Source: an uncultured Dyadobacter sp. (GTDB lineage: Bacteria > Bacteroidota > Bacteroidia > Cytophagales > Spirosomataceae). From it: DNA of 64,000 nt. The notes under the pieces are model-generated. The model ran no database searches and was not told where the DNA came from. It saw only the letters and a program-made list of their open reading frames with translations. Made by a program: the position numbers and the translations under genes. The first letter of the stretch is position 1; every line of letters starts with the position of its first letter. This document shows positions 51,857 through 61,200 of the stretch, piece after piece. The stretch spans positions 182,591 through 246,590 of the forward strand of contig NZ_CAMLSE010000014.1 in assembly GCF_946482605.1 (NCBI RefSeq). The letters are read 5' to 3'.

Positions 51857-54445
51857 TTAGAATTTCAACGCCACCCCCGCCATTACATTCGCAGGCTTTT
51901 GCGGGCTGCCGTCGCTCAGCCAGTACTTTTCATTCAGCAGGTTATCCCCCTTCAGACTGATCCGATACCTCGGCTGATCATAGAAAACCGTTGCATTCAC
52001 CAGTGTGTAGGATGGGATGATGAAGTTGTTGGCTGCATTGAAATAGGACTCTGACACATAGTAGCCTCCGGCACCTAAACCGAGGCCCATTAAACCGCCG
52101 GTCATGACCTGATAGCTGATCCAGGCATTACCCGTGTGCTTTGGCGTAGACACGGCGCGCTTACCCATGACCGCTTCCGCCGCGCGCGTGAATTCATTGT
52201 CGTTGTGACCATAACCGATCACGATATTTAACCCCGATACGGGGTTCGCGATAAGCTCCACCTCAATACCTTTACTCTGCTGGGTACCATCCTGAACAGT
52301 GAAATTCTGGTTGTTGATCGTCCGCAGGTACGTCGAGTTTTTAACAGAAATATCATAATAACTTACCGTTGCATTCAGCTTGTTCCCCAGCAGATTGAGC
52401 TTTACCCCCGCTTCCCATTGATTGGCTTGCTGTGGCTTGAAGTTAGAGGTGGTTCCATCGGGCTGCGTCACTACCGCGATGTTCTTGAAACCATTCATGT
52501 AGTTGGCAAACACGGACAGGCGGTCGGGAAGCGGTTGGTAAATGATGCCCAATTTCGGCGAATAGGCCGTTTGACCATATGCGCCTGCGGTGATACCGGT
52601 CAGGCTGTTGAGTGTCCCTTTGTTTTCGAACCGATCGACACGCAAACTCAGCATGACCATCAGTTGTTTCGAAAAATTGATCATATCCGAAGCATATGCG
52701 CTGTAGGTATATTGCCTGCTGATCGATTCCGGTGCATTCAGTTTTGAAAAAAGCGACTGGATCTGCGCGATATCAAGTGATTTGCTGGCCTTGTTGATAT
52801 TGACGGTGTCGAGTGTCACCACGCCATAATGCATATGCCGGTACTGTGAAAGATAATCCAGACCAACCAGCAAACGATTGCGCACCGGGCCGACATTGAA
52901 ATCGCCGATGAAGTTCTGCTGGATTTGTTTTCTGCCCCATTTATCGGGAAACCATACGCTCACCTGCCGGCGTATTGTCGAATCACTCATCCAGGTATAA
53001 TTAAACTGGTTGAAATGATCATAAGTACCTAGCGACCAGGCATAGTTGGTCTGCGATGTCCACTGATCCGACAATCTATATTCTGCCTGAAAATATACAT
53101 TGTTTGATGCCTGAATGGAATTGGCTGAATTATCGATCAGCGAGCGTTTGTAGTTGATTTTCAACGCATCGAACCCTTTGGCTTTCACTGCATTTCCGAT
53201 GGTCAGTAAAGTTGCAGAAGTTGCCTTGGCAGTCTGGATATCGGCATTCAGGTTTAGCGTCAGCCGATCGCTGGCTTTGTAGGTAAAGCTAGGCGCAATA
53301 GCCGTGGTATGCGAGTACCCCTGATCCTGAAAAGAATTCTCTTTCTGCGCAGCCGCATTGAAGCGGAACAGCAAAGTCTTATCCTTGTTAACGGGCGTAT
53401 TGACGTCGAGTGTCAGACGACTCAGGTCATTACTGCCGGTCGAATACGAAACTTCTCCGCCCAGCTTTTCAAACGGCTTTTTAGTAATGTAATTGACCAG
53501 ACCATTAAAGGAAACCATTGCCGAGCCAAACAATGTGCTCGAAGGGCCGCGGATCACTTCCACCCGGTCCACAATCGCGGGGTCGATCCCTGTCTTCAGG
53601 AAAGTAGCCATCCCGTTCCGAAGGTTGTCGCCTGATTGAAACCCACGGGAGATGAATGCAGGCATGCCCGCGCCCGTACGTGTGACCGTAGCTCCCGGCA
53701 CATTCCGGAACGATTCTTCGAGTCGGGTGATCATCTGCTCATTCATCAGCGCTTTCCCGACGACGCTGTACACCTGCGGGTTTTCGAGGTTTTTCAAAGG
53801 CATCCTGGCTACATAATCGCTCTCTTTATTAGCAAATTTGTTGGAGTTTCCGGTTACGACCAGCTCCTGCAACGTTTTACTGTCTTCAAGAAGCGAAACT
53901 TCTTGCAATGTGGTCGTCTGATCTGCAACCACATCTACTTCCTGTTCGATCCCCGCGTAACCCAGCAATTGAACGACAACTGTATGCTTGCCCGCAGGAA
54001 TGTTTCTGATCATAAACTCCCCCGCTACATCGGTCTGTGCGCCTTTACCGGTCCTCCTGACAGCGACGTTCACAAATTCCGCAGGCTGCCCGTCCGAGGT
54101 TTTTACAATCCCCTTTACGTTCCCGCGTGCTTCCGTTTTAGCCAGGATCAGCACCTTGCTGCCCTGTACCCGCACACGGTCGGCAGCTTCACCGATCAGC
54201 TGCGTCAGGACGTCTTTAACCATCATGTCTTTTACTTGCAGCGACACCCGGCGATTGACGTCCAGATAGGTGCCGCTGTAAGAAAAAGTACATTGGGCCT
54301 GGTCGCCGAGCGCATGGAGGGCATCGCCGAGTGAGACTTGATCGAGGGAAAGCGTAACCCGCCTTTCAAGTACGGATTTGACCTGTGCCTGCAACATCAG
54401 CGGAATGGCCAGTATGAGAAGGGCCAGTTTCAATAAGGTTTTCAT
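51857..54445 (-). CDS. FecA-like TonB-dependent siderophore receptor
   Basis: The 862-residue outer-membrane protein has a signal peptide, a secretin/TonB N-terminal (STN) signalling domain (about 28-90, VSLGDALHALGDQAQCTFSY), a carboxypeptidase-like domain, a plug (ENPQVYSVVGKALMNEQMI, TVTRTGAGMPAFISRGFQSG) and a barrel of the siderophore-receptor type ending in PANVMAGVALKF. The STN domain plus downstream-encoded FecR and FecI (55562 and 56158, transcribed before it) indicates transmembrane signalling that turns on its own uptake genes. Substrate is probably an iron-siderophore, by family. Confidence 0.9.
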   Translation of the reverse strand: MKTLLKLALLILAIPLMLQAQVKSVLERRVTLSLDQVSLGDALHALGDQAQCTFSYSGTYLDVNRRVSLQVKDMMVKDVLTQLIGEAADRVRVQGSKVLILAKTEARGNVKGIVKTSDGQPAEFVNVAVRRTGKGAQTDVAGEFMIRNIPAGKHTVVVQLLGYAGIEQEVDVVADQTTTLQEVSLLEDSKTLQELVVTGNSNKFANKESDYVARMPLKNLENPQVYSVVGKALMNEQMITRLEESFRNVPGATVTRTGAGMPAFISRGFQSGDNLRNGMATFLKTGIDPAIVDRVEVIRGPSSTLFGSAMVSFNGLVNYITKKPFEKLGGEVSYSTGSNDLSRLTLDVNTPVNKDKTLLFRFNAAAQKENSFQDQGYSHTTAIAPSFTYKASDRLTLNLNADIQTAKATSATLLTIGNAVKAKGFDALKINYKRSLIDNSANSIQASNNVYFQAEYRLSDQWTSQTNYAWSLGTYDHFNQFNYTWMSDSTIRRQVSVWFPDKWGRKQIQQNFIGDFNVGPVRNRLLVGLDYLSQYRHMHYGVVTLDTVNINKASKSLDIAQIQSLFSKLNAPESISRQYTYSAYASDMINFSKQLMVMLSLRVDRFENKGTLNSLTGITAGAYGQTAYSPKLGIIYQPLPDRLSVFANYMNGFKNIAVVTQPDGTTSNFKPQQANQWEAGVKLNLLGNKLNATVSYYDISVKNSTYLRTINNQNFTVQDGTQQSKGIEVELIANPVSGLNIVIGYGHNDNEFTRAAEAVMGKRAVSTPKHTGNAWISYQVMTGGLMGLGLGAGGYYVSESYFNAANNFIIPSYTLVNATVFYDQPRYRISLKGDNLLNEKYWLSDGSPQKPANVMAGVALKF

Positions 54446-54602
54446 TAAGTTTGTTTCAATGTTTGATTAATTCTTTCGAAGGAATGATTGGACATCGGGC
54501 ATTGGGGTGGAAGTTTGCGAGACGGAACACCCCGCCCTTTTTTAATGACCGGAGTTGATCAGGGAGAATTTACTTTCAGGCGCATCGTGGGTGACATTTG
54601 TT

Positions 54603-55562
54603 TTATTGGATAATAAGCTGTTTTCCCTTTTGAGTGTAGGTAAATTTCATTGCCGAAGACATATCGTTCAGAATAGTCTCGAGGGAAGGATTGTCGTAGG
54701 TTCCCGTAAACGTGACGTTTCGCAATGCATCCTTCCGGATTTCGATACGCAGCCCGTACCATCTCTCCAGCAGGACGGTCATCTCTTTCAACGGGCTGTC
54801 GCGGAAGACCAGGCGATTTTCCTTCCAACCCGCATAGGCTCCCGCATACACATGCTCGCGGGCAAGCGATTCAGCCGATGCATTGTAGGAAGCCAACTGG
54901 TTGGCAGTCAGATCGGCCGTTTGCCTTCCGGCAAGGTCGCCAAACCTGACTTTTCCTTCTATGACGACCAGCGACGTCTCCTCATCCGGATAGGCTTTCA
55001 GGTCGAATACCGTGCCCAGCACACGGGTGGTAGTATGCCTTGTTTGAATCGAAAACGGGCGGCCAGGGTCTTTGGCAACTTCGAAAAAAGCCTCTCCCGT
55101 CAGATAAACCTGCCTCGAAGTGTCTGTAAAATGATCGGGGAACCGGAGCCGGCTATCCGCATTCAGATAAACAACCGAACTGTCGGGCAACCGGAAACGC
55201 TTCTTCTCCCCTTTTGCGGTGATCACTTCCTGAAAATGCAGACGACGTACAGGGGATACCGTTTGTTCCCTGCGGATCTTAAACAGAAATAATGCCAAAA
55301 GCCCGACACTCGCCGCAATGCCAGCGTAACGCCGCCAGACCATCCACCGCCGGGGTGTATCTCCGTCATTTGGGCGCGTGCCATCGAGGTCGGTGAGCCC
55401 ATCCCAGATCCGGCGCTGAACGGTTTCCCGTACTTCGGCCGGAATGTATGAAGGTATCTCTTCTTCGTCCTCACCAGCCAGCCATGCAGCTACGGCAGCC
55501 TCCTCTTCGGGTGAGCATTGTCCCAGGTGGTATTTTTTGATCAGTTCAGGAGTAACCTGCAT
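54603..55562 (-). CDS. FecR-family anti-sigma factor
   Basis: The 319-residue protein has an N-terminal anti-sigma region (TPELIKKYHLGQCSPEEEAA), a single membrane helix at about residues 85-101, and a FecR domain (VITAKGEKKRFRLPDSSVVYLNADSRLRFP). The C terminus carries the DUF4974 domain (ENRLVFRDSPLKEMTVLLER, VTFTGTYDNPSLETILNDMS). It relays signal from the receptor STN domain to the sigma factor encoded next to it. All expected parts are present. Confidence 0.95.
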   Translation of the reverse strand: MQVTPELIKKYHLGQCSPEEEAAVAAWLAGEDEEEIPSYIPAEVRETVQRRIWDGLTDLDGTRPNDGDTPRRWMVWRRYAGIAASVGLLALFLFKIRREQTVSPVRRLHFQEVITAKGEKKRFRLPDSSVVYLNADSRLRFPDHFTDTSRQVYLTGEAFFEVAKDPGRPFSIQTRHTTTRVLGTVFDLKAYPDEETSLVVIEGKVRFGDLAGRQTADLTANQLASYNASAESLAREHVYAGAYAGWKENRLVFRDSPLKEMTVLLERWYGLRIEIRKDALRNVTFTGTYDNPSLETILNDMSSAMKFTYTQKGKQLIIQ

Positions 55563-55645
55563 AGATTTTTCCGTTAGCGGGGAAGTCCCCCTCTAACCAA
55601 TTGTTGCAGAACCCACCGGTATCCCCTACGGCATTCAGAAATATT

Positions 55646-56158
55646 TCAGGAATTGTGCCTATCCAGATGCAGACGAAGCACCCGCAATGCTTTGGTGAGC
55701 TGGTTTTCAACCGTTTTCTCCGAGATAGCCAGCGAGTGAGCGATCTGCTTGTTGTTCATGCCATGCTCCCGGCTCAGCCGGAACACTTTCCGGCATTGCT
55801 CGGGTAATGCATTCACTACATGGTGTATCTGCTCGATCAGCGCATTGTAGTGGACCGTATTCTCTGTGTAGTTGACTGCTGGCGAAGTCACATCCCGTAT
55901 AGCCGCCAGGTTTCTCTCCCTGATAGCAGCATTCCGGAGGTGTTCGAAGGATTTGAGCCGCGCGGCCCGCGTCAGATATGGCCCGATTTCACCACGCAGC
56001 CCGAGCGACTCCCTCCGTTCCCAAACCGACCGGAATATCTCCTGCACGAGCTCCTCCGAGACATCCGCATCGCGGGTAAAGTGAAAGCATATGTTGAACA
56101 TCTTTTCCCAGTAGTCCAGGAAAACCCGCTCAAAAACACTTTCGTCACTTAGCTGCAT
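55646..56158 (-). CDS. FecI-type ECF sigma factor
   Basis: The 170-residue sigma factor has region 2 (FERVFLDYWEKMFNICFHFT, VSEELVQEIFRSVWERRESL) and region 4 (PEQCRKVFRLSREHGMNNKQ, SLAISEKTVENQLTKALRVL). It heads the leftward operon fecI-fecR-receptor (56158 to 51857). A palindrome 16 bases upstream of the start may be an iron-responsive operator. Confidence 0.95.
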   Translation of the reverse strand: MQLSDESVFERVFLDYWEKMFNICFHFTRDADVSEELVQEIFRSVWERRESLGLRGEIGPYLTRAARLKSFEHLRNAAIRERNLAAIRDVTSPAVNYTENTVHYNALIEQIHHVVNALPEQCRKVFRLSREHGMNNKQIAHSLAISEKTVENQLTKALRVLRLHLDRHNS

Positions 56159-56173
56159 TTTGGCAACAATCTT

Positions 56174-56192
56174 ATTTAGATCTATTCTAAAT
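56174..56192 (-). promoter_or_regulatory. 19-bp palindrome before fecI, candidate metal-responsive operator
   Basis: ATTTAGA (56174-56180) and TCTAAAT (56186-56192) are perfect inverted copies around a five-base centre. Its size of 19 bases and the TTTAGA/TCTAAA arms fit Fur- or DtxR-type sites in general shape. It is just upstream of the iron-uptake-type sigma gene, where a repressor would block the promoter. No biochemical link is known from the sequence. Confidence 0.5.
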
Positions 56193-56379
56193 GCAAAAAT
56201 GGCAGTTAGGCAGCTAATGTCAAAATTTCCTGGAAAGAAATAGATTGCGATGAATGCATTACCGGAAAACGTCGGAAATCCGGGGGCAATGCAAACGGCT
56301 CACCATCGTTTTCGAACCGTTTACACTGCCATTTTCGCAGTTCATCGCATAGATATTCTCACGCACCTGTGCAACGACA

Positions 56380-56387
56380 TAGCTTTG
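56380..56387 (+). promoter_or_regulatory. Candidate -7 element before the O-methyltransferase remnant
   Basis: TAGCTTTG matches TAnnTTTG about 50 bases before the start codon at 56438. No clear -33 element is found. Confidence 0.3.
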
Positions 56388-56437
56388 CATTGCGTTTTAC
56401 CAAAAAAGAACGGTAACTACCCAAACTCCAACTAGCC

Positions 56438-56884
56438 ATGAGTACAATAGAAATTGAACAAGAACAGGAAATTACACCCAAAAACATCATCCGGATCGGT
56501 ATGGGATTCTGGCCGGCGAAAGTCCTTCTGACTGCCGACAAACTCGGTCTTTTCACTGAGCTTTCCGACGGCCCTCTTTTTGCATCGGAAATCCAGCGAC
56601 GGCTGGGCTTACACGAAAAAAGCGCAGCTTACTTTCTCGACTCGCTCGTTGCACTCGGCCTGATTGAACGTCAGGGTAAAGGCTTCACAGCCATTTACTC
56701 CAATACGCCCGAAACCGCCACTTTCCTGAATCGCCGTAAACCCACTTATCTGGGCGGGTTTCTGGAAAAAGCCAAGGACAGGCTTTACCCCTTTTGGAAC
56801 AATCTGGAAGAAGCATTACAGACAGGCCGCGAGATCAAAGCGATCGGCCAGCCATTGTTTTCGGCCGCACAGGCTTCTGCGTGA
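56438..56884 (+). pseudogene. Truncated O-methyltransferase (dimerisation domain only)
   Basis: The 148-residue frame matches the N-terminal winged-helix dimerisation domain of acetylserotonin/hydroxyneurosporene-type O-methyltransferases (IGMGFWPAKVLLTADKLGLF, RRLGLHEKSAAYFLDSLVAL, YSNTPETATFLNRRKPTYLG). Full proteins are about 330-350 residues, with a SAM-binding Rossmann domain that is completely missing here. The frame stops shortly after the domain boundary and a terminator follows 38 bases later. It has its own start context and possible promoter, so expression of a domain-only protein is possible. A deletion-derived remnant is the simpler reading. Confidence 0.65.
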
Positions 56885-56921
56885 ATATATAGTTATCACA
56901 ATTAGTAAAATGAATGCGAAG

Positions 56922-56952
56922 GCAGGGGTGACGTAGTTGCTCCTGCTTTTTT
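56922..56952 (+). terminator. Rho-independent terminator after the O-methyltransferase remnant
   Basis: GCAGGGG (56922-56928) and CTCCTGC (56940-56946) pair with one G-T, loop of 11, followed by six T (56947-56952). Confidence 0.75.
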
Positions 56953-57248
56953 ACGTTCCGGCATTCCGGTCCTCTTCCATTTCCCCCAATTCGAAGGCGG
57001 CACTACGCCGTACCACATCCTGTGCATAGGAACGTTCTAAAAAACGATCCCGGCCGACCGTTTGATCATTGAGCGAGTGCATTCGCTTAATGCTTTCTTC
57101 AAGGCACTTCCGCCAAATCTATTATTGGATCACAATTATCCGGGCAGTTACGAAAAAATACATCGTTCGTAATAGTTCGAATCATTCAGGCTACTCAGCA
57201 TAAGCCATTTCCCTGGAATATTTAAAAACTCTTTCCAATCTATCGTTT
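56953..57248. other. Intergenic region, no secure gene
   Basis: About 300 bases between the terminator and the metalloprotease-like gene. A minus-strand frame (57082 down to 56951, 43 codons, open further upstream) reads as a charged peptide without a recognised family and may be a gene remnant. The last 80 bases before 57249 are AT-rich and probably hold the promoter of the next gene, but no TAnnTTTG match was seen. Confidence 0.4.
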
Positions 57249-58244
57249 ATGAAAAGCGGTCTGTCATGTAAGCGAAAATTAATATCAATGACGTTATGGC
57301 TCCTTGCTGTTTCTTCTGCTTTTTGCTACGCCCAGGAAAGGGCTTATCGCCATCTCAATACCCAGATCATCAGGCATATAACGCAAAAGCAGTATCCGGA
57401 ATACGCTGAAAAGATCAGAGGGATTGAAGGAAAAATTTCGGATTTTTTATCCCGTGGCGATGACAATCGCGTGTATAAAATCCCGGTTATCTTCCACATC
57501 CTGGTGGCTGACGGCCAGATAATGCCCGATGAAGAACAGATCCATTACCAAATGGGGGTACTCAACAAAAGCTTCGGCAGCTACGAACCGGAAAAAAGGG
57601 CCTACACCAATGAATCCATCGAAAAGTATGATAAGCCGGGGACTGGCTCCGGCATCGGGTTTTATATACCGGCGTCCTTTGAAGGTGTAAAAGGCATTAA
57701 CATTGTCAAGACCACCAGGAAAAAATTCCAGATCAGCAATGAGATACAGAATCCCGGATCCGGCGGCATCGCACCTGTAAATCCCAAAAAAGCGATCAAT
57801 ATCTGGATCGGCGAACTCGACGGCAGCAACGCGGGATACGCTCACCTGCCTGGCGCGCCTGACGAGGTCGACGGCATTGTGATCGATCCTGATTTCTTCG
57901 GCAACGAAAATGGTACGGCCCAGGCTCCTTATACGCAAGGCAAGACACTCGTCCATCTGATGGGCACCTACCTCGGCCTTTATGAACTGTGGAATGAAAG
58001 CAATCCGTGTGCCGACGACATGGTTGCCGATACGCCTCCGCACAGCGGCCCCTCCGGGGCAATAAGCAAGGATCCGGACTACAAATTCATCACCATGTGC
58101 CACGGCTACGTGCTGGCGATGTACATGAATTTTATGGACAATACAGATGACGAAATGCTGACTCTCTTTACCCAGGGCCAGAAAAACCGGATGCGGGCGA
58201 TGCTGTCCGAAGGTGGTTTACGCAGTGAACTCCCAACGCAATAG
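57249..58244 (+). CDS. M43-like metalloprotease homologue with destroyed zinc site
   Basis: The 331-residue protein has a signal peptide (LWLLAVSSAFCYAQ) and the fold markers of cytophagalysin/pappalysin-type (M43) proteases: IPVIFHILVADGQ, INIWIGELDGSNAGYAHLPG, and a Met-turn-like MNFMDNTDDEMLTLFTQGQ (M296). The active-site helix should read HExxHxxGxxH. Here it reads HLMGTYLGLYE (H236 to E246): catalytic Glu is Leu, the second His is Thr and the third His is Glu. It is therefore very probably inactive as a protease, although the frame is intact. It precedes the RHS-like gene by 51 bases on the same strand. Confidence 0.8.
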   Translation: MKSGLSCKRKLISMTLWLLAVSSAFCYAQERAYRHLNTQIIRHITQKQYPEYAEKIRGIEGKISDFLSRGDDNRVYKIPVIFHILVADGQIMPDEEQIHYQMGVLNKSFGSYEPEKRAYTNESIEKYDKPGTGSGIGFYIPASFEGVKGINIVKTTRKKFQISNEIQNPGSGGIAPVNPKKAINIWIGELDGSNAGYAHLPGAPDEVDGIVIDPDFFGNENGTAQAPYTQGKTLVHLMGTYLGLYELWNESNPCADDMVADTPPHSGPSGAISKDPDYKFITMCHGYVLAMYMNFMDNTDDEMLTLFTQGQKNRMRAMLSEGGLRSELPTQ

Positions 58245-58295
58245 ATGTAGAATTTCCCTTCCATATCAATTCATTCATTCTGAAACCTACCCCGA

Positions 58296-61200
58296 ATGAA
58301 CAAGACCATTACTTTCCTGTGTGCTATTTTGTTCTTTCTGTTACAACCGCTGTGTGCTCAGCCGGTTAACAACTCGATTAAAGACGTAGTCATGCCGCCA
58401 CCGACAGCGGCAAGTCTTGGCAAGTATGGCGATATACCGGTGAGTTATTATACAGGGGTTCCCAGCGTGGGTATCCCGATCTATACAACCATGGATGGCC
58501 CGGTTAGCCTGGCAGTTTCGCTTTCGTATCATGCCGGCGGCATGAAAGTCGGGGAACCGGCCAGTTGGGTAGGCCTCGGCTGGTCGTTGCAAGCAGGCGG
58601 GGTCATTACCAGGACGGTACAGGGCAAGGAAGACGAGCGAGCCGACGGCTATTTTACAACCGGCGCCACGCTGGCCGTGGATGCCAACGGCTGTGTGGCA
58701 GCCCCTCCGGCATATAGTTACACCAATTTCCGGACAGGTACAGCGGATAGTGAGCCTGACATTTTTTCCTTTTCGATTGGAGGCTACAATGGCAAGTTCT
58801 ATTTCGACGCGGACAAGACCAACGACGCGGTGGTTAATCCAAAAATCATTTTGGTACCCAAACAAGATGTCCGCATCGAATATGTACTCGATGGCAGTGC
58901 CTCTAACATTGCCCGTTTGAAAGTCTTTACAATCATTACACCAGATGGGACCCGGTACCAATTCGGGAATATTGATAATAGCGCCAATGCAAAAGGCATC
59001 GAACTGACCCAAACCAACCCTTCGAGTTCCTTGATGGCCAGTAGCTGGTACCTGCGCAGGATTAGCTCGGTGGACGGAATTTACAACATCGACCTGGATT
59101 ACACGCAGGAGAAATACCGGTATGGCTTCCGTGCCGGTTACACAGCCGGATACCAGAGCACGCCCACCAACGGCTACAAAGAGAACGTCAATTATGTGGA
59201 AGGATGGCGCTTATCGGTCATTACCACGCCTACGGCCACGGTTACTTTCATGACAGGCAGCAACCGCGAAGATATTGATAACCGGGACTTTGGCAATAAT
59301 CCTTCCGCAAACCCTGCCAAAGTATTACAGTCGATACAAATACAGTCTGGCGCCTTCTGCAAAAAATTTGATCTGTCCCAAACCTATTATGTGGATGCCT
59401 CGGCGTTGAAAACCGGTAATGACAATGAAGACAAGCGTTTAAAGCTCACGGGTATCCAGGAGAAGTCCTGTGATGCCGCAGTCAGCGTGCCTCCATACAT
59501 TTTTCAGTATCACGAGGATGCGACCACGGCCACATTTCTGCCCAACCGCTTGTCAGGAGCGACCGACCATTGGGGCTTTTACAATGCAGCGTCCACCAAT
59601 ACCATTTCCGGCCTGAATATTCCAGCCACCCGGCTGCAGTTCCAGAATGCAATGGGCGAGCAAATCGATATCGTCAAGGGCAATGCCAACCGCGAGAGCA
59701 GCGAGGAGCCTATGAAATTGGGGAGTCTTAAAAAGATCAGCTACCCGACTGGTGGTTCAACGACTTTTGAGTACGAGGCCAACACTTACCATGGTTCCAG
59801 GCAGGTCACATCCAATGTACCCGCGCCTAACGTGCTGGACGGTGCCTGGCCACTAGGGCAATGCACACCGGGAGCCCCGGTCCAGATCGGTGCCAGCGTG
59901 GTCCAGACATTCAACGATCCGACCGCATCTTACTACAAATGGGAGGCTATCGGAGCCAAAGCCGTTCAGGCATCTTGTCTCACAGGCACAACCCTGGAAA
60001 TCAGAGCCTACAACAACAGTACCAACGCTTCCCTGGGCATTGTGAGCACTGCCGTCAACACCAACGACAACGATGAAACGAATGATGTTCCTCAGGTTAA
60101 GGAAGGCCGTATCGACCAGCTCTTTCCCTCGATTTCGTCAGGTGTGCCCGTTCGTTTTGAAATATGGGGGCGCAATGCGGCCTCCCGGCTTTCGTTCAGC
60201 ATATTTTCTTCGACTACCGTCACCGGAAACATCGCGGTAGGCGGACTTCGCGTCAAAAAGATAACCAGTAACGATGGTGTTTCGGCAGGCAATGACATCG
60301 TAAAAACCTACACCTATCACGACCCGCTTTCAAATCCTGCCCAGTCGAGCGGCCTGCTTTACAATAACCCGGTGTATGGGCATGTTTTCAAGGCTTGTAT
60401 CGATCCGGCCTACTGTTACTACTCCGTTAATCCCGCTGCGCCCTGCGGGGGAAACAGCCAGCTTTATGTGTATGACTTTTTCTTCGAAAACTCCGTCGTC
60501 CCGCTAGGGTCATTTGAAGGCTATCATTTGGGTTACTCTGCGGTGAAAGAGTCTTTTAATGGCACAGGGACAGATTATTACAATTTATACAAATACACCA
60601 ATGACCCTGCACCTCCCTTCGCAGGCATCCCTGTCACACCGACGCAGCCCAGGATCGGTTCAGGGCAGCTTTCAGCCAGGCACCAACGCAATGCAGCTAA
60701 CACGGATGTTGCCTACGAGACCATGAATGGCAGACCCGAAATCCTGCAATACGGCCAGGGGACCTACGTCAAGTTTAACACTTACTTTGTCGGGGCCAAC
60801 CCGTCCAGCCCCATCGCAGTCTGGGACTATTATAATCTGGCCACGCGGCCGTTCCGCTATGAAACTCTGGAGACATACCGCGATGGACAACTGACGACCG
60901 TCAGCAAGCAATACAATGGCAATGGGCATTTACAGGTTACAAAAGAAACGCTGATCAATTCAGATGGTAAAGTCACCGACACCGAATACAAATATCCGGC
61001 TGACCTGGCCGGACTACCCGCGACACAGCTCGCCGCATTCAATGCGCTCCATTTACTCGTGCCGTTGGAAACCAGCATCAAAGTGGGCGGCACCCAGGTA
61101 AAAGGAAACAAAACTGAATTTGCTTTTTTTGACAATACGTCGGGCGCATTCATTAGTACAACCGCGTCGGCTGCAACTAATTTCATACGTCCCTACCAAT

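Noticed and set aside
56951..57082. 43-codon minus-strand frame starting MHSLNDQTVGRDRFLERSY
   Set aside because: It has natural-looking composition and may be a remnant, but no family was recognised, and its end overlaps the terminator T-run of the neighbouring gene, so it is not reported as a gene.
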